64,000 bases of DNA from Pleomorphomonas carboxyditropha (lineage in GTDB: Bacteria; Pseudomonadota; Alphaproteobacteria; Rhizobiales; Pleomorphomonadaceae), in the NCBI RefSeq assembly GCF_002770725.1, contig NZ_NQVN01000002.1, positions 274,622 through 338,621 of the forward strand, written 5' to 3'. The translations under genes and the position numbers were made by a program. Every line of letters begins with the position of its first letter. Within the stretch, counting starts at the first letter, position 1. The notes below the pieces were generated by a model that saw only the letters and a program-made list of their open reading frames with translations, was not told the DNA's origin and ran no database searches. This document shows positions 54,727 to 64,000 of the stretch, in pieces.

Positions 54727-55565
54727 CCACGACCCTTCCGAAGACGGCGCCCGCGAGCTTTCCGTCCTCCCGCCGCCTGCTGCTGTGGAGCGGTATCGCC
54801 GCGCTCTGCGCCTGGGTGCTGGTGCCGATCTATCTCGTGGCGCTCGGCGCATTCGGCGGCCGGCAGGGCGTCTACCTGTGGCCGAAGACCGTGCTGCCGA
54901 CCGGCGTCTCGATCGAGCCGTTCCTGCTGTTCCTGCGGACGGAAGGCGTCGTCGGCTCGTTCCTCAACTCGCTGGGCGCGGCGGGCATCACCGTGGCGCT
55001 GTCGATCCTGCTCGGCGCGCCGGCCGGCTACGCGCTCGCCCGCTACAGCTTTCCCGGCAAGGACGGCTACCGGCTGCTGGTGCTGCTGACCCGCGCCTTC
55101 CCGCTCGCCATCCTTGCGCTGCCGCTGACCGTCTCCTTCATCAAGCTCGGCCTCTACGACACCGTCGTCGGCGTCGGGCTGATCCACACCGTGCTGGCGC
55201 TGCCCTTCGCCGCGCTGGTCACGCAGGGCATCTTCCTCGGCGTGCCGCGCGAACTGGAGGAGGCGGCCTGGGTGTTCGGCTGCACCCGGCTCCAGGCGGT
55301 GCTCAGGGTCGTGGTGCCGCTGGCGATGCCGGGCCTCGCCGCGACCGCCGTCTTCGCCTTCGTCATCTCCTGGAACGAGGTGTTCGCGGCCTCGGTGCTG
55401 ACCGTCCGCAACCGGACGCTGACCGCCTATCTGCTGACGGTGCTGGCCGAAAGCCCGATGCACTACCGCTTCGCCGGCGGACTGCTCCTCATCCTTCCCT
55501 CGGTGGTCTTCATCTTCGCGGTCAGGCGCTACCTGTTCGCGATCTGGGGCATCTCCTCCAAGTAA
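54723..55565 (+). CDS. Sugar ABC transporter permease (MalG-type)
   Basis: A 280-residue inner-membrane protein with six helices and the EAA loop LEEAAWVFGCTRLQAVLRVVVP (near residue ~180). It pairs with the upstream permease. Thirteen bases separate it from the ATPase gene. Confidence 0.9.
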   Translation: MTTTLPKTAPASFPSSRRLLLWSGIAALCAWVLVPIYLVALGAFGGRQGVYLWPKTVLPTGVSIEPFLLFLRTEGVVGSFLNSLGAAGITVALSILLGAPAGYALARYSFPGKDGYRLLVLLTRAFPLAILALPLTVSFIKLGLYDTVVGVGLIHTVLALPFAALVTQGIFLGVPRELEEAAWVFGCTRLQAVLRVVVPLAMPGLAATAVFAFVISWNEVFAASVLTVRNRTLTAYLLTVLAESPMHYRFAGGLLLILPSVVFIFAVRRYLFAIWGISSK

Positions 55566-55578
55566 CGGAACCAGACCC

Positions 55579-56637
<1,059 letters not shown>

Positions 56638-56654
56638 CCTCCTGGAGTTCCAGC

Positions 56655-57914
56655 ATGAACCAGCATATCGCCGAGGCCCGGCGCATCCTCGCCGCCAACG
56701 ACCGCGGCGGCTACACCGTACCGACCGACCGGCTCTATCCCTTCCAATGGAATTGGGACTCCGCCTTCGTCGCCATGGGCTTCGCGCTCTACGACGTCGA
56801 GCGCGCCTACCGGGAGCTGGAGCGGCTCGCCGAGGGCCAGTGGGCCGACGGCATGATCCCGCACATCGTCTTCCACCAGCCGAGCGACACCTATTTCCCC
56901 GGTCCGGCGGTCTGGCGCACGCCGAACCCGGTTCCCACCTCCGGCATCACCCAGCCGCCGGTGTTCGCCATCGCGCTGCGCAAGCTCCACGAGGCCGGCG
57001 GCGATCGCGCCCGCAGCCTGGCACTCTACGAAGCGGCGCTCCGCTGGCATCGCTGGTGGTATCGCGCCCGCGACCCGGACGGCACCGGCCTCGTCGCCTT
57101 GCTCCACCCCTGGGAGAGCGGCAGCGACAATTCGCCGGCCTGGGACGTGGCGCTGGCGCGGGTGCCGACGACCACGGCGACGCCGGTGGCGCGCAAGGAT
57201 ACCGGCCACGTGAGCGCCGACATGCGGCCGCGCGACGCCGACTACCACCGCTTCATCCACCTCGTCGACACCTATGCCGACTGCGGCTGGAATCCGATCC
57301 GGCAGTGGCAAAAGGCGCCGTTCAAGGTCGCCGACATCCAGACCACCGCCATCCTGCTGAAGGCCGGCGAGGATCTCGAAGTCCTGGCGCGCCGCTTCGA
57401 CCGGCCGGCCGAGGCCGACGAGATCGCCGCCCTCAACGACCGCACGCGGCGCGCCATCCTGGCGCAATGGCGGCCGCAGCTCTCGCGCTTCGTCTCGCGC
57501 GACCTCGTCTCCGGCGCCGACGTCGAGGCCGCGACGCAGGCCGGGTTCATGCCGCTATTGTCGCTCGACCTCGACCGGGCCATCGTCGAGGCCATCGTCG
57601 CGGAGATGAAGGTCTGGTCCGACGGGCTGAAGGTCGCTTTTCCGACCACCAAGCCGGGCACCAGCGCCTGGGAACCGAAGCGCTACTGGCGCGGGCCGGC
57701 CTGGGCGATCATCGACTGGCTGCTGATCGACGGATTGATGCGCAACCGACAGCCGGCCGCCGCGGCGGCGCTGCGCCGCTCCGCCATCGCGGCCATCGAG
57801 GCCGAGGGCTTCGCGGAATATTTCGACCCGGTCACCGGCGAAGGCTGCGGCGGCCTCGGCTTCTCCTGGACGGCCGCGGCCTACATGGTGCTGGCGGAGG
57901 CGGAGAGCGCGTGA
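56655..57914 (+). CDS. GH63 / mannosylglycerate-hydrolase-like glycosidase
   Basis: A 419-residue (alpha/alpha)6-barrel glycosidase. PFQWNWDSAF near residue ~30, LLHPWESGSDNSPAWD near ~155, and RYWRGPAWAIIDWLL near ~340 are signatures of the trehalase-like GH63/MGH1 clan, whose bacterial members hydrolyse mannosylglycerate, glucosylglycerate or related alpha-glycosides. There is no signal peptide, so it acts on a substrate imported by the preceding ABC system. CCTGGAGTTCCAGC precedes the ATG. Last gene of the LacI-controlled operon. Confidence 0.75.
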   Translation: MNQHIAEARRILAANDRGGYTVPTDRLYPFQWNWDSAFVAMGFALYDVERAYRELERLAEGQWADGMIPHIVFHQPSDTYFPGPAVWRTPNPVPTSGITQPPVFAIALRKLHEAGGDRARSLALYEAALRWHRWWYRARDPDGTGLVALLHPWESGSDNSPAWDVALARVPTTTATPVARKDTGHVSADMRPRDADYHRFIHLVDTYADCGWNPIRQWQKAPFKVADIQTTAILLKAGEDLEVLARRFDRPAEADEIAALNDRTRRAILAQWRPQLSRFVSRDLVSGADVEAATQAGFMPLLSLDLDRAIVEAIVAEMKVWSDGLKVAFPTTKPGTSAWEPKRYWRGPAWAIIDWLLIDGLMRNRQPAAAAALRRSAIAAIEAEGFAEYFDPVTGEGCGGLGFSWTAAAYMVLAEAESA

Positions 57915-57963
57915 CGGCGACCTGGGTCTGCGGGTGGGGGATATGAGCCTCGGCGGCGTGCTT

Positions 57964-58005
57964 CAAGTCGATCCGGCCCGGTTGCCTGGCAGCCGGGCCG
58001 ACTTG
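57964..58005. terminator. Bidirectional hairpin between convergent genes
   Basis: CAAGTC-N5-GGCCCGG (57964-57981) pairs with CCGGGCC-GACTTG (57993-58005), leaving a 5-base bulge. A second stem CGTTCT/AGAACG follows at 58015-58031. Both lie between the GH63-like and fucose-isomerase-like gene ends. Confidence 0.5.
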
Positions 58006-58072
58006 GCGGCGGTTCGTTCTGAGAAAGAACGGACGACAACTCGTCTTGGGATCGTCGCGTTTCCTGTCCGCC

Positions 58073-59512
58073 TCAATCCTCGCCGTGCCGGTAGACGTTC
58101 CATCCCAGATAGTTGCTGGTGGCTTCCTCGATCACCGCCGCACAGTGCTCGCGCACCATGCCGACATGATGCTCGAAGCCGTTCTTGATGATGTAGCGCA
58201 GGAGCTTGCGCAGCTCCAGGATGGCACAGACGGCGATGCCGCCCTTCATCGGGAACGGGTCGTCGGTGAACCGGCCCTCGCCGACATAGGCTCTGATGGT
58301 GCCGTGGATGTCGTCGGTGGTCAGGCGGAAGTAGGTCATGTCGCCGGGCGCCACCTTGCCCTTGACGGCGCCGAAGCAGTTGTCGTGGCCGAGCGTCGTG
58401 CTGAGTACGCCGAGGTAGGAGATCTCCAGCTTTTCCGCGGCGCCCTTGCCGAAGGTGAAGCTCGACGGATAGTTGGAGCAATGCGTGCAGACGCACTTGT
58501 CGATCGCGTCGCCGTAGTTGTTGTTCCAGTCCAGCAGGGCCGACGGATTGCCGGTGGCCAGCATCAGCGCATACATCGAGATCACGCCGGCGACGTCGGT
58601 CTCGCAGGCGCAGGGGATGAGCTGCTCGCCGAGCATGCTCATCGACAGGCAGGTGGCGCAGCCGTAATTCTGCTGCACGCTGGTCCAGCACTGGACGCCG
58701 GCCGCGTGAACCTGATTCTCGGCGATCCAGTCGCCGATGGCGATGCCGAGCTTGGCCTGGCGCAGCATATGCTCGCGGCGGACGTCGGGAACGACTTTGC
58801 CGTAGTCCTGGATTTCGGCGATCTTGGCCTTGACGGCCGCGGCGTCGTCGTCGAGCCGCCCGGCGGCGCCGAGGATCTCCGACAGGTCGGCGCTCACCAC
58901 GGTGATGCCCGAGGCCTGCAGCAGCTTCTCGGAGAAGCGCATGGTCTGGAAATCGCGCGGCCGGGCGCCGATGGCGCCGATGCGGGCGCTGCGCAGGCCG
59001 TTCGTCACCCGGCACACCCTCTCGAAGTGGCGGATGTCGGCGCTGAAGCGCTCGCTGTCGATGGCAGAGGTGTGGAAAGCCGTGTCGGTGAACCTGATGC
59101 CGTATTGGTAGAAGTTGTTGGCGACCGAGATCTTGCCGCAGAAGGAATCGCGGCGCTCGGCGTCCGAGACGTGGTCGATGTCGTCGTCGCAGGCCTGCAG
59201 CAGGATCGGCACGTCGAGCTTGGCCGAGGCGATGGCGTGCACGACGCCGAGTTCGTTGCCGAAATTCGGCAGCACCACGATGATGCCGTCGATGATGTCG
59301 CGGTTGTCCGAAAATAGCCTGCCACACTTGAAGCCGTCGCCGGCATCCTCGACGAGGCCATTGGGCGTGGCGTCCGTCGGCAGGATGACGCTGCCGTAGC
59401 CGAGGGCCTCCAGCTTGGCGACAAGCTGCGTCCGCCCGGCGATGGCGAGCTCGGTGTTGAAGCAGCCGCGCGTGCCGACGACCAAGCCGAACACGGTCTT
59501 TCCGTCTTTCAT
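58073..59512 (-). CDS. L-fucose/L-arabinose isomerase-like protein
   Basis: A 479-residue cytosolic protein of the fucose/arabinose isomerase superfamily. The N-terminal segment FGLVVGTRGCFNTELAI, DIIDGIIVVLPNFGNELGVVHAI (substrate-domain start), and central CWTSVQQNYGCATCLSMSMLGEQLIPCACETD match FucI/AraA-like relatives; CTHCSNYP and LGHDNCFGAVKG follow. It interconverts an aldose and ketose, or is a related isomerase of unknown sugar. Unusually rich in cysteine (CATC, PCACE, CVCTHC). Divergent from the kinase/dehydrogenase operon. Confidence 0.72.
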   Translation of the reverse strand: MKDGKTVFGLVVGTRGCFNTELAIAGRTQLVAKLEALGYGSVILPTDATPNGLVEDAGDGFKCGRLFSDNRDIIDGIIVVLPNFGNELGVVHAIASAKLDVPILLQACDDDIDHVSDAERRDSFCGKISVANNFYQYGIRFTDTAFHTSAIDSERFSADIRHFERVCRVTNGLRSARIGAIGARPRDFQTMRFSEKLLQASGITVVSADLSEILGAAGRLDDDAAAVKAKIAEIQDYGKVVPDVRREHMLRQAKLGIAIGDWIAENQVHAAGVQCWTSVQQNYGCATCLSMSMLGEQLIPCACETDVAGVISMYALMLATGNPSALLDWNNNYGDAIDKCVCTHCSNYPSSFTFGKGAAEKLEISYLGVLSTTLGHDNCFGAVKGKVAPGDMTYFRLTTDDIHGTIRAYVGEGRFTDDPFPMKGGIAVCAILELRKLLRYIIKNGFEHHVGMVREHCAAVIEEATSNYLGWNVYRHGED

Positions 59513-59569
59513 CAGAACCTCCCTTTTTGGATGGCCGAGCCTAGCATTGCGCCCTTGTCTGTCAATCAG

Positions 59570-59587
59570 AATTTCATAATTGAAATT
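59570..59587. promoter_or_regulatory. Palindromic operator candidate AATTTCA-TAAT-TGAAATT
   Basis: Perfect 7-bp arms with a 4-base centre in a strongly AT-rich, 230-base divergent gap between the fucose-isomerase-like gene and the SIS gene. Related TGAAA sequences recur toward 59660-59680. The form is reminiscent of operators of RpiR- or GntR-type sugar regulators; no regulator gene is in the window. Confidence 0.55.
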
Positions 59588-59742
59588 ACGAAACGAAAAT
59601 TTATGCCGACTTGAGGCGAGAATCTGCTTGCATTTCCCAATTCCAGTTTTTAGAAATGAAATACTGATATGAAAAACGGCTGACCGGTATTGGGGCATTC
59701 GCTCCCACCCGGCCGGTGCCGGATCAGCACTGCGAGGAAAGA

Positions 59743-60351
59743 ATGTCGCCTGAGGCTATATGGGACGCCGCCTGCGAGACCTGGTCGGTCGGCAGGGCCG
59801 AACTGGACCGGCTTGCATCGGCCATCGACAGGGTTGCCTTCACCAAAGTGGTCGAGGCTATCGGCGATTGCCGGGGGCGCATTGCCGTCGCCGGCGTCGG
59901 AACGTCCGGCGCCGCTGCCAAGAAAATCGCTCATTCGCTCTGCTGCATCGAGCGGCCGGCGTTCTTCCTGTCGCCGGGCGATGGCGTGCATGGCGCGCTG
60001 GGTGCAGTGCAGCCGGACGATATCGCCATCCTGATTTCAAAAGGCGGCAACTCACCTGAAATCGTGCGCCTCGTTGCCTCCCTGAAGGCCAAGCGGGTTT
60101 TCATCATCGCCGTCACGGAAAATGAAAATTCCGAGATCGGCCGCGCCGCCGACCAGCTGCTGAAGATCCGCATCGAACGCGAGGCGGATCGCTTCAACAT
60201 GCTGGCCACCACCAGCACCATGGCGGTGATCGCCGTGTTCGACGCGGTCTGCATCGCGCTGATGACCTACACCGGATATTCTCGCGAGCAGTTCGCCATC
60301 ATCCATCCCTCGGGGGCGGTCGGCGAGCGCCTCCTGGCCGGCAAGGAGTGA
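59743..60351 (+). CDS. SIS-domain sugar-phosphate isomerase (KpsF/GutQ-like, no CBS domains)
   Basis: A 202-residue protein that is a single SIS domain. AGVGTSGAAAKKIAHSL, FLSPGDGVHGALGAVQPDD, AILISKGGNSPEIV and FAIIHPSGAVGERL match the arabinose-5-phosphate isomerase family, where HPGG-LG is usual and here reads HPSGAVG. It would interconvert a ketose phosphate and aldose phosphate. The CBS domains of KdsD are absent. GCGAGGAAAGA precedes the ATG. First gene of the plus-strand sugar operon. Confidence 0.78.
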   Translation: MSPEAIWDAACETWSVGRAELDRLASAIDRVAFTKVVEAIGDCRGRIAVAGVGTSGAAAKKIAHSLCCIERPAFFLSPGDGVHGALGAVQPDDIAILISKGGNSPEIVRLVASLKAKRVFIIAVTENENSEIGRAADQLLKIRIEREADRFNMLATTSTMAVIAVFDAVCIALMTYTGYSREQFAIIHPSGAVGERLLAGKE

Positions 60352-60356
60352 AGTCG

Positions 60357-61394
60357 ATGAAGATGAAGGCGGCTCTGTTCGACGCTCCCGAACACATGAT
60401 GGTCGGTACGTTCGACCTCGCGCCCTGCGGCCCCGACGACATGATCGTCAAGGTGCATGCCTGCGGCATCTGCGGCTCCGACATCCGCAACTTCAGGACC
60501 GGTCTCAAGGCCGACGTCGGCGCCCAGATCATGGGGCACGAGTTCACCGGCGTGGTCACCGAGACCGGCTTCAACGTCACCCGCTTCAAGCCGGGCGATC
60601 GCGTCGCCGTGGCGCCCGACGTCTCCTGCGGCGTCTGCTATTACTGCCGGCGCGGCCTCGTCAACCTCTGCGACAACCACCGCATGGTCGGCACGCATTG
60701 GCCGGGCGCCTTTGCCGAATATGTCCATTTCCCGAAGGTGGTCATGGAGCGCGGCATGATCCATGCCATCCCCGAGGGATTGTCGCTCGACGATGCGGCG
60801 CTGTCGGAGCCGGCGTCCTCGGTGATCGCGGCGCAGGAAAACGCCGGCGTCGGTCTCGGCGACACCGTGCTGATCATCGGCGACGGGCCGATCGGCTGCC
60901 TGCATATCGAGGTGGCGCGGGCGCGCGGCGCGGCGCGCGTCATTATGGCCGGCCTCACCCGCCTGAAGGAGGCGGCGCGCTTCGAGCCCGATCTCTTGAT
61001 CGACGCCGGGTCGCAGGACACGGTGGCGGAAGTACTGAAGGCGACCGCCGGTCTCGGTGCCGACGTGGCGATCTGCGCCACCCCGGTGGCGGCCACCCAC
61101 GCCCAGGCGGTGAGGGCGGTCCGCAAGCGCGGCGTGGTCGTGCTGTTTGGCGGCCTGCCCAAGACGGCGCCGGACACCACCTTCGATGCCAACCGGGTGC
61201 ATTACGGCGAGATCTCGGTGATCGGCGCCTTCTCCTATCCCGCCTACATCCACGAAAAGGCACTGGCGACCATCGCGGCCGGCCAGATCAGGCCGGAGAA
61301 ATATTTCAACCTGACCGTCGGCCTCGACGACATCGTCGAGGGCTTCAGGGCCGCAGCCGAAGGGCGGGCCCTGAAGGTGCTGGTCAAGCCCTGA
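60357..61394 (+). CDS. Zinc-dependent alcohol/polyol dehydrogenase
   Basis: A 345-residue medium-chain dehydrogenase. Catalytic zinc ligands are Cys in HACGICGSDIRNF and the HE pair in GHEFTGVV; structural zinc cysteines are in DVSCGVCYYCRRGLVNLCDN; the nucleotide-binding GDGPIGCLH is near residue ~170. It resembles sorbitol/threonine dehydrogenases and likely oxidises a polyol or sugar alcohol with NAD. I use the ATG giving MKMKAALFD, 8 bases after AAGGAG, which overlaps the end of the SIS gene. Confidence 0.85.
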   Translation: MKMKAALFDAPEHMMVGTFDLAPCGPDDMIVKVHACGICGSDIRNFRTGLKADVGAQIMGHEFTGVVTETGFNVTRFKPGDRVAVAPDVSCGVCYYCRRGLVNLCDNHRMVGTHWPGAFAEYVHFPKVVMERGMIHAIPEGLSLDDAALSEPASSVIAAQENAGVGLGDTVLIIGDGPIGCLHIEVARARGAARVIMAGLTRLKEAARFEPDLLIDAGSQDTVAEVLKATAGLGADVAICATPVAATHAQAVRAVRKRGVVVLFGGLPKTAPDTTFDANRVHYGEISVIGAFSYPAYIHEKALATIAAGQIRPEKYFNLTVGLDDIVEGFRAAAEGRALKVLVKP

Positions 61395-61518
61395 CATCGC
61401 TCACGCGGCGCGCGGCGCGGCGATCCGGTTCCATCCACGGAACGGGAAACGATCTGTCGCGCCCGCTGGAAAAGCTGGTCACGTCCCGCTTCGGCCGGCG
61501 TGCGGAAAGGAACCGAGA

Positions 61519-62805
61519 ATGTACGAGATCGACAAGCGGCTCTTGGAGCGCGAAAAGGCCGGCGACCCGATTGCCGTCGCCGTGGTCGGCGCCGGCCAGA
61601 TGGGCACGGAAATCATCAGCCAGATCGGCGAGATGAAGGGCATGGAGGTCTACGTCGTCGTCGACCTCAGCTTCGAGCGCGCCGCCGCCGGCTATGCCAG
61701 CTCCCGGAAGAAGGCCGATGTCGTCCGCACCAACGATCTCGCCGAGGCGGAAGCGGCCGTGGCGGCCGGCCGGCGCATCGCCACCACCGACTATCGCCTG
61801 GCGACCCGCCTGACCGCCGTCGCGGCGGTGGTCGACGCCACCGGGCAGGCCGAGATGGGCGCCACCGTGTCGCTCGACGCGTTCGACCACAAGAAGCATG
61901 TGGTGATGATGAACGTCGAATGCGACGTTACCATCGGTCCGGTGCTGCATCGCTTTGCCGAGAATGCCGGCGTCGTCTACAGCTGGGCGGCCGGCGACGA
62001 GCCGGCGGCCATCCTGGAGCTGCATCGCTTCGCCAATGCGCTCGGTTTCGAGATCGTCGCCGCCGGCAAGGGCAAGAACAATCCGCTCAACTACGCCTCG
62101 ACGCCGGACACCGAACGCGCCAAGGCCGAGGCGCGCAACATGAACGCCCGCATGCTGTGCGAGTTCGTCGACGGCTCCAAGACGGCGGTCGAAATGGCGG
62201 CGGTGTCGAACGCCACCGGCTTGGTCCCGGACGTGCGTGGCATGCACGGCGCCAGGTCGTCGGTGGCCGACCTCACCCGCGTGTTCGTACCAAAGGCCGA
62301 GGGCGGCGTCCTCGGCAGGAGGGGCGTCGTCGATTTCGCCATCGGCGTCCATCCCGGCGTGTTCGTGATCGTCACCACTGACAATCCCCGTATCCGCGAC
62401 GGCCTGGTGCAGCGCGACATGGGCAACGGACCCTACTACACGCTCTACCGGCCCTATCATCTCTGCTCGATCGAGGTGCCGCTCACCATCGCCCAGTGCG
62501 TGCTCTACGGCGAGTCCTCCGGCCATGCCGCGGGCGGGCTGGTGTCCGAGTGCATCGCCATCACCAAGAAGGCGCTGAAGCCGGGCGACGTTCTCGACGG
62601 CATCGGCGAGTTCTGCTATCGCGGCTCGATCGAGACGGCGGCCGTGGCGCGCGCGGAGCGGCTGCTGCCGCTCGGCCTCGCCAAGGGATGCGTCGTCACG
62701 ACGGAGGTGCCGGAAGGCACGCCGCTTACCTATGATATGGTCGAACCGGCGAAGGAGACCGTGCTCCTGCAGCTTCGCCGCATCCAGGATCAGCTTTACG
62801 CCTGA
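61519..62805 (+). CDS. NAD(P)-dependent oxidoreductase with SAF domain (homoserine-dehydrogenase-like)
   Basis: A 428-residue protein. A Rossmann domain (AVAVVGAGQMGTEIISQI near residue ~20) is followed by a homoserine-dehydrogenase-like middle (GHPGVFVIVTTDNPRIRDG-type region, YLYRPYHLCSIEVPLTIAQ) and a C-terminal SAF domain (KALKPGDVLDGIGEFCYRG, PEGTPLTYDMV). Such fusions occur in sugar-acid and branched-sugar catabolic operons; the exact reaction is not known to me. GGAAAGGAACCGAGA precedes the ATG. It lies 124 bases after the dehydrogenase gene. Confidence 0.65.
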   Translation: MYEIDKRLLEREKAGDPIAVAVVGAGQMGTEIISQIGEMKGMEVYVVVDLSFERAAAGYASSRKKADVVRTNDLAEAEAAVAAGRRIATTDYRLATRLTAVAAVVDATGQAEMGATVSLDAFDHKKHVVMMNVECDVTIGPVLHRFAENAGVVYSWAAGDEPAAILELHRFANALGFEIVAAGKGKNNPLNYASTPDTERAKAEARNMNARMLCEFVDGSKTAVEMAAVSNATGLVPDVRGMHGARSSVADLTRVFVPKAEGGVLGRRGVVDFAIGVHPGVFVIVTTDNPRIRDGLVQRDMGNGPYYTLYRPYHLCSIEVPLTIAQCVLYGESSGHAAGGLVSECIAITKKALKPGDVLDGIGEFCYRGSIETAAVARAERLLPLGLAKGCVVTTEVPEGTPLTYDMVEPAKETVLLQLRRIQDQLYA

Positions 62806-62819
62806 GGAGTGCTGTGGCG

Positions 62820-64000
62820 ATGACACTCGTGGGTCTCGACGTCGGCACCACCGGCTGCAAGGCGGTCGTCTTCTCGGAAGGCGGCCGGCCCCTCGGCGCG
62901 TCCTACCGCGAATACGGCATCGACGCCGACCGGGAGGGCAAGGCCGAGCAGGATACTGCCGAGGTCTGGAGCTTGACGCGCCAGGTGCTGGCCGAGGCTG
63001 TCGAGCGGGCTGGCCGGCCGGCGATCGCCGGGCTCAGCCTCTCCGTCCAGGGGGATGCGATCATCCCGCTCGGTGCCGACGGCGAGCCGGTCCATCCGGC
63101 CATCCTCGGCATGGACTACCGCTCGGCGCCGCAGGCCGGTGCCTGTGCCGAACGGTTCGGTCCCGAGGCCCTCTATCGGCGCACCGGCATGCGCCCGCAC
63201 GCCATCAATTCGCTTTGCAAGCTGTTGTGGCTGCGCGAGGCGCGGCCGGAGGTCTGGGCGCGCACATGCAAGGTGGTGACCTACGCCGACTTCATCCTCG
63301 GCCGGCTCGGCGCGCCGGGCTTCATCGACCTGACCATGGCCTCGCGGACCATGGCCTGGGACATCGAGCGCGGCGACTGGGCCGACGACCTGCTCGCCGA
63401 TCTCGGGCTCGACCGCTCGCTGTTCTCGGCCGCCGTGCCGACCGGAACGGTATGCGGCCGTCTCGCTCCGGCGCTCGCCGCCGAACTCCGTATCACCGGC
63501 GACGTTGCGCTGGTGGCCGGCGCGCACGACCAGCCGGCCGGCGCGGTCGGTGCCGGTGTGCTGACGGACGGCGATGCCGCGGTATCGACCGGCACCGCCG
63601 AGGTGCTGTCGACCACCTTCAGCAATCTGGCCGGCGCCGCCGACCTCTATGCCGGCTACTATCCGTCGACGCTGTCGGCGGTCCCCGGCCGTTACTTCAC
63701 CTTCTCCCTCAACCACGTCGGCGGGCTGATGCTGCGCTGGTATCGCGATGTCTGGGGGACGGCGGAAGTCATCGAGGCGGAGAAGCGCGGCGCCGACGCC
63801 TACGAGACCATCCTGTCCGAATTGCCGGACGGGCCGTCGCCGGTGATGGTGCTGCCGCATCTCAACGGCGCCGGCACGCCGAGCTGCGACCCCGTGTCGA
63901 TGGGTGCGGTGGTCGGGCTGACGCTCGCCACCCGGCGCGCCGACGTCGCCAAGGCGATCATCGAGTGCCAGACCTACGAGCTTGCCCTCAACCTCGCCGC
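62820..64000 (+). CDS. FGGY-family carbohydrate kinase (xylulokinase-like), cut by the window edge
   Basis: About 393 residues of an FGGY kinase. The N-terminal phosphate-1 motif GLDVGTTGCKAVVF, the linker GLSLSVQGDAIIPLG, GMDYRSAPQAG and the ATP-binding VAGAHDQPAGAVGAGV are present; the C-terminus lies beyond the window. It phosphorylates a sugar or polyol. I use the ATG giving MTLVGLDVG; a GTG two codons earlier is also possible, after GAGGAG. It completes a likely pathway of isomerase, dehydrogenase and kinase, 14 bases after the SAF-domain gene. Confidence 0.85.
   Translation, partial: MTLVGLDVGTTGCKAVVFSEGGRPLGASYREYGIDADREGKAEQDTAEVWSLTRQVLAEAVERAGRPAIAGLSLSVQGDAIIPLGADGEPVHPAILGMDYRSAPQAGACAERFGPEALYRRTGMRPHAINSLCKLLWLREARPEVWARTCKVVTYADFILGRLGAPGFIDLTMASRTMAWDIERGDWADDLLADLGLDRSLFSAAVPTGTVCGRLAPALAAELRITGDVALVAGAHDQPAGAVGAGVLTDGDAAVSTGTAEVLSTTFSNLAGAADLYAGYYPSTLSAVPGRYFTFSLNHVGGLMLRWYRDVWGTAEVIEAEKRGADAYETILSELPDGPSPVMVLPHLNGAGTPSCDPVSMGAVVGLTLATRRADVAKAIIECQTYELALNLA

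Overview
The window is a GC-rich (by eye about two-thirds GC) alphaproteobacterial chromosome segment with tightly packed operons and many 4-bp ATGA stop/start overlaps. It carries an intergenic palindrome of the kind seen in Hyphomicrobiales (about 27212-27258). A CO-dependent hydrogenase cluster next to an iron-only nitrogenase cluster points to an anaerobic, CO-oxidising, H2-evolving diazotroph. Among organisms I know, a Pleomorphomonas-like member of the Hyphomicrobiales fits best. That placement is inference; only the gene content is observed. I see no tRNA, rRNA, CRISPR array, transposase or integrase.

Region 1 (1-6.2 kb, minus strand) is an exopolysaccharide operon: chain-length/export protein, UDP-glucuronate decarboxylase, a GH10 endoxylanase broken by a frameshift, a polyprenyl-phosphate sugar transferase, a polysaccharide deacetylase and a flippase that runs off the left edge.

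Region 2 (6.5-19.1 kb, minus strand) is a complete coo system. cooM-K-L-X-U-H encode an energy-converting membrane NiFe hydrogenase and are followed by a small hypC-like gene. Then come cooF-S-C-T-J (ferredoxin-like protein, Ni-CO dehydrogenase, nickel-insertion factors) and the CO sensor gene cooA. A CooA-type operator lies upstream of cooF and a weaker one upstream of cooM. All CooS cluster ligands and the CooA haem ligands Pro2, Cys75 and His77 are present, the last provided the GTG start is used.

Region 3 (19.1-27.2 kb) holds a ferric-iron/phosphonate-type ABC importer with a PP2C-like phosphatase gene, and a histidine kinase divergent from an OmpR-type response regulator. Region 4 (27.3-29.3 kb) is a LysR regulator divergent from an alpha/beta hydrolase.

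Region 5 (29.3-39.1 kb, minus strand) is the Fe-only nitrogenase locus: anfA, then anfH-D-G-K-O, a gamma-glutamylcyclotransferase-fold protein, draT and a short NifA-like activator without a GAF domain. A near-perfect sigma-54 promoter precedes anfH, and the anfA-anfH gap carries five ATTTAC repeats that look like activator sites. The layout suggests Fe-nitrogenase structural genes, their post-translational switch (DraT) and a second sigma-54 activator are expressed together. No nifB, nifE, nifN, draG or Mo-nitrogenase genes are in view.

Region 6 (39.1-42.3 kb) contains a class-I glutamine amidotransferase, a pyridoxamine-phosphate-oxidase-like flavoprotein, a DUF6429-like small protein and a TPR protein. 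Region 7 (42.4-51.0 kb) is a sugar ABC importer plus a heparinase II/III-like protein, divergent from a LacI regulator and a hydratase. Region 8 (51.4-57.9 kb) is a LacI regulator with two strong operators, a second sugar ABC importer and a GH63-like cytoplasmic hydrolase. Region 9 (58.0-64.0 kb) is a divergent carbohydrate locus whose substrate I cannot name: a fucose-isomerase-like protein on one side; a SIS-domain isomerase, zinc alcohol dehydrogenase, SAF-domain oxidoreductase and FGGY kinase (cut by the right edge) on the other.
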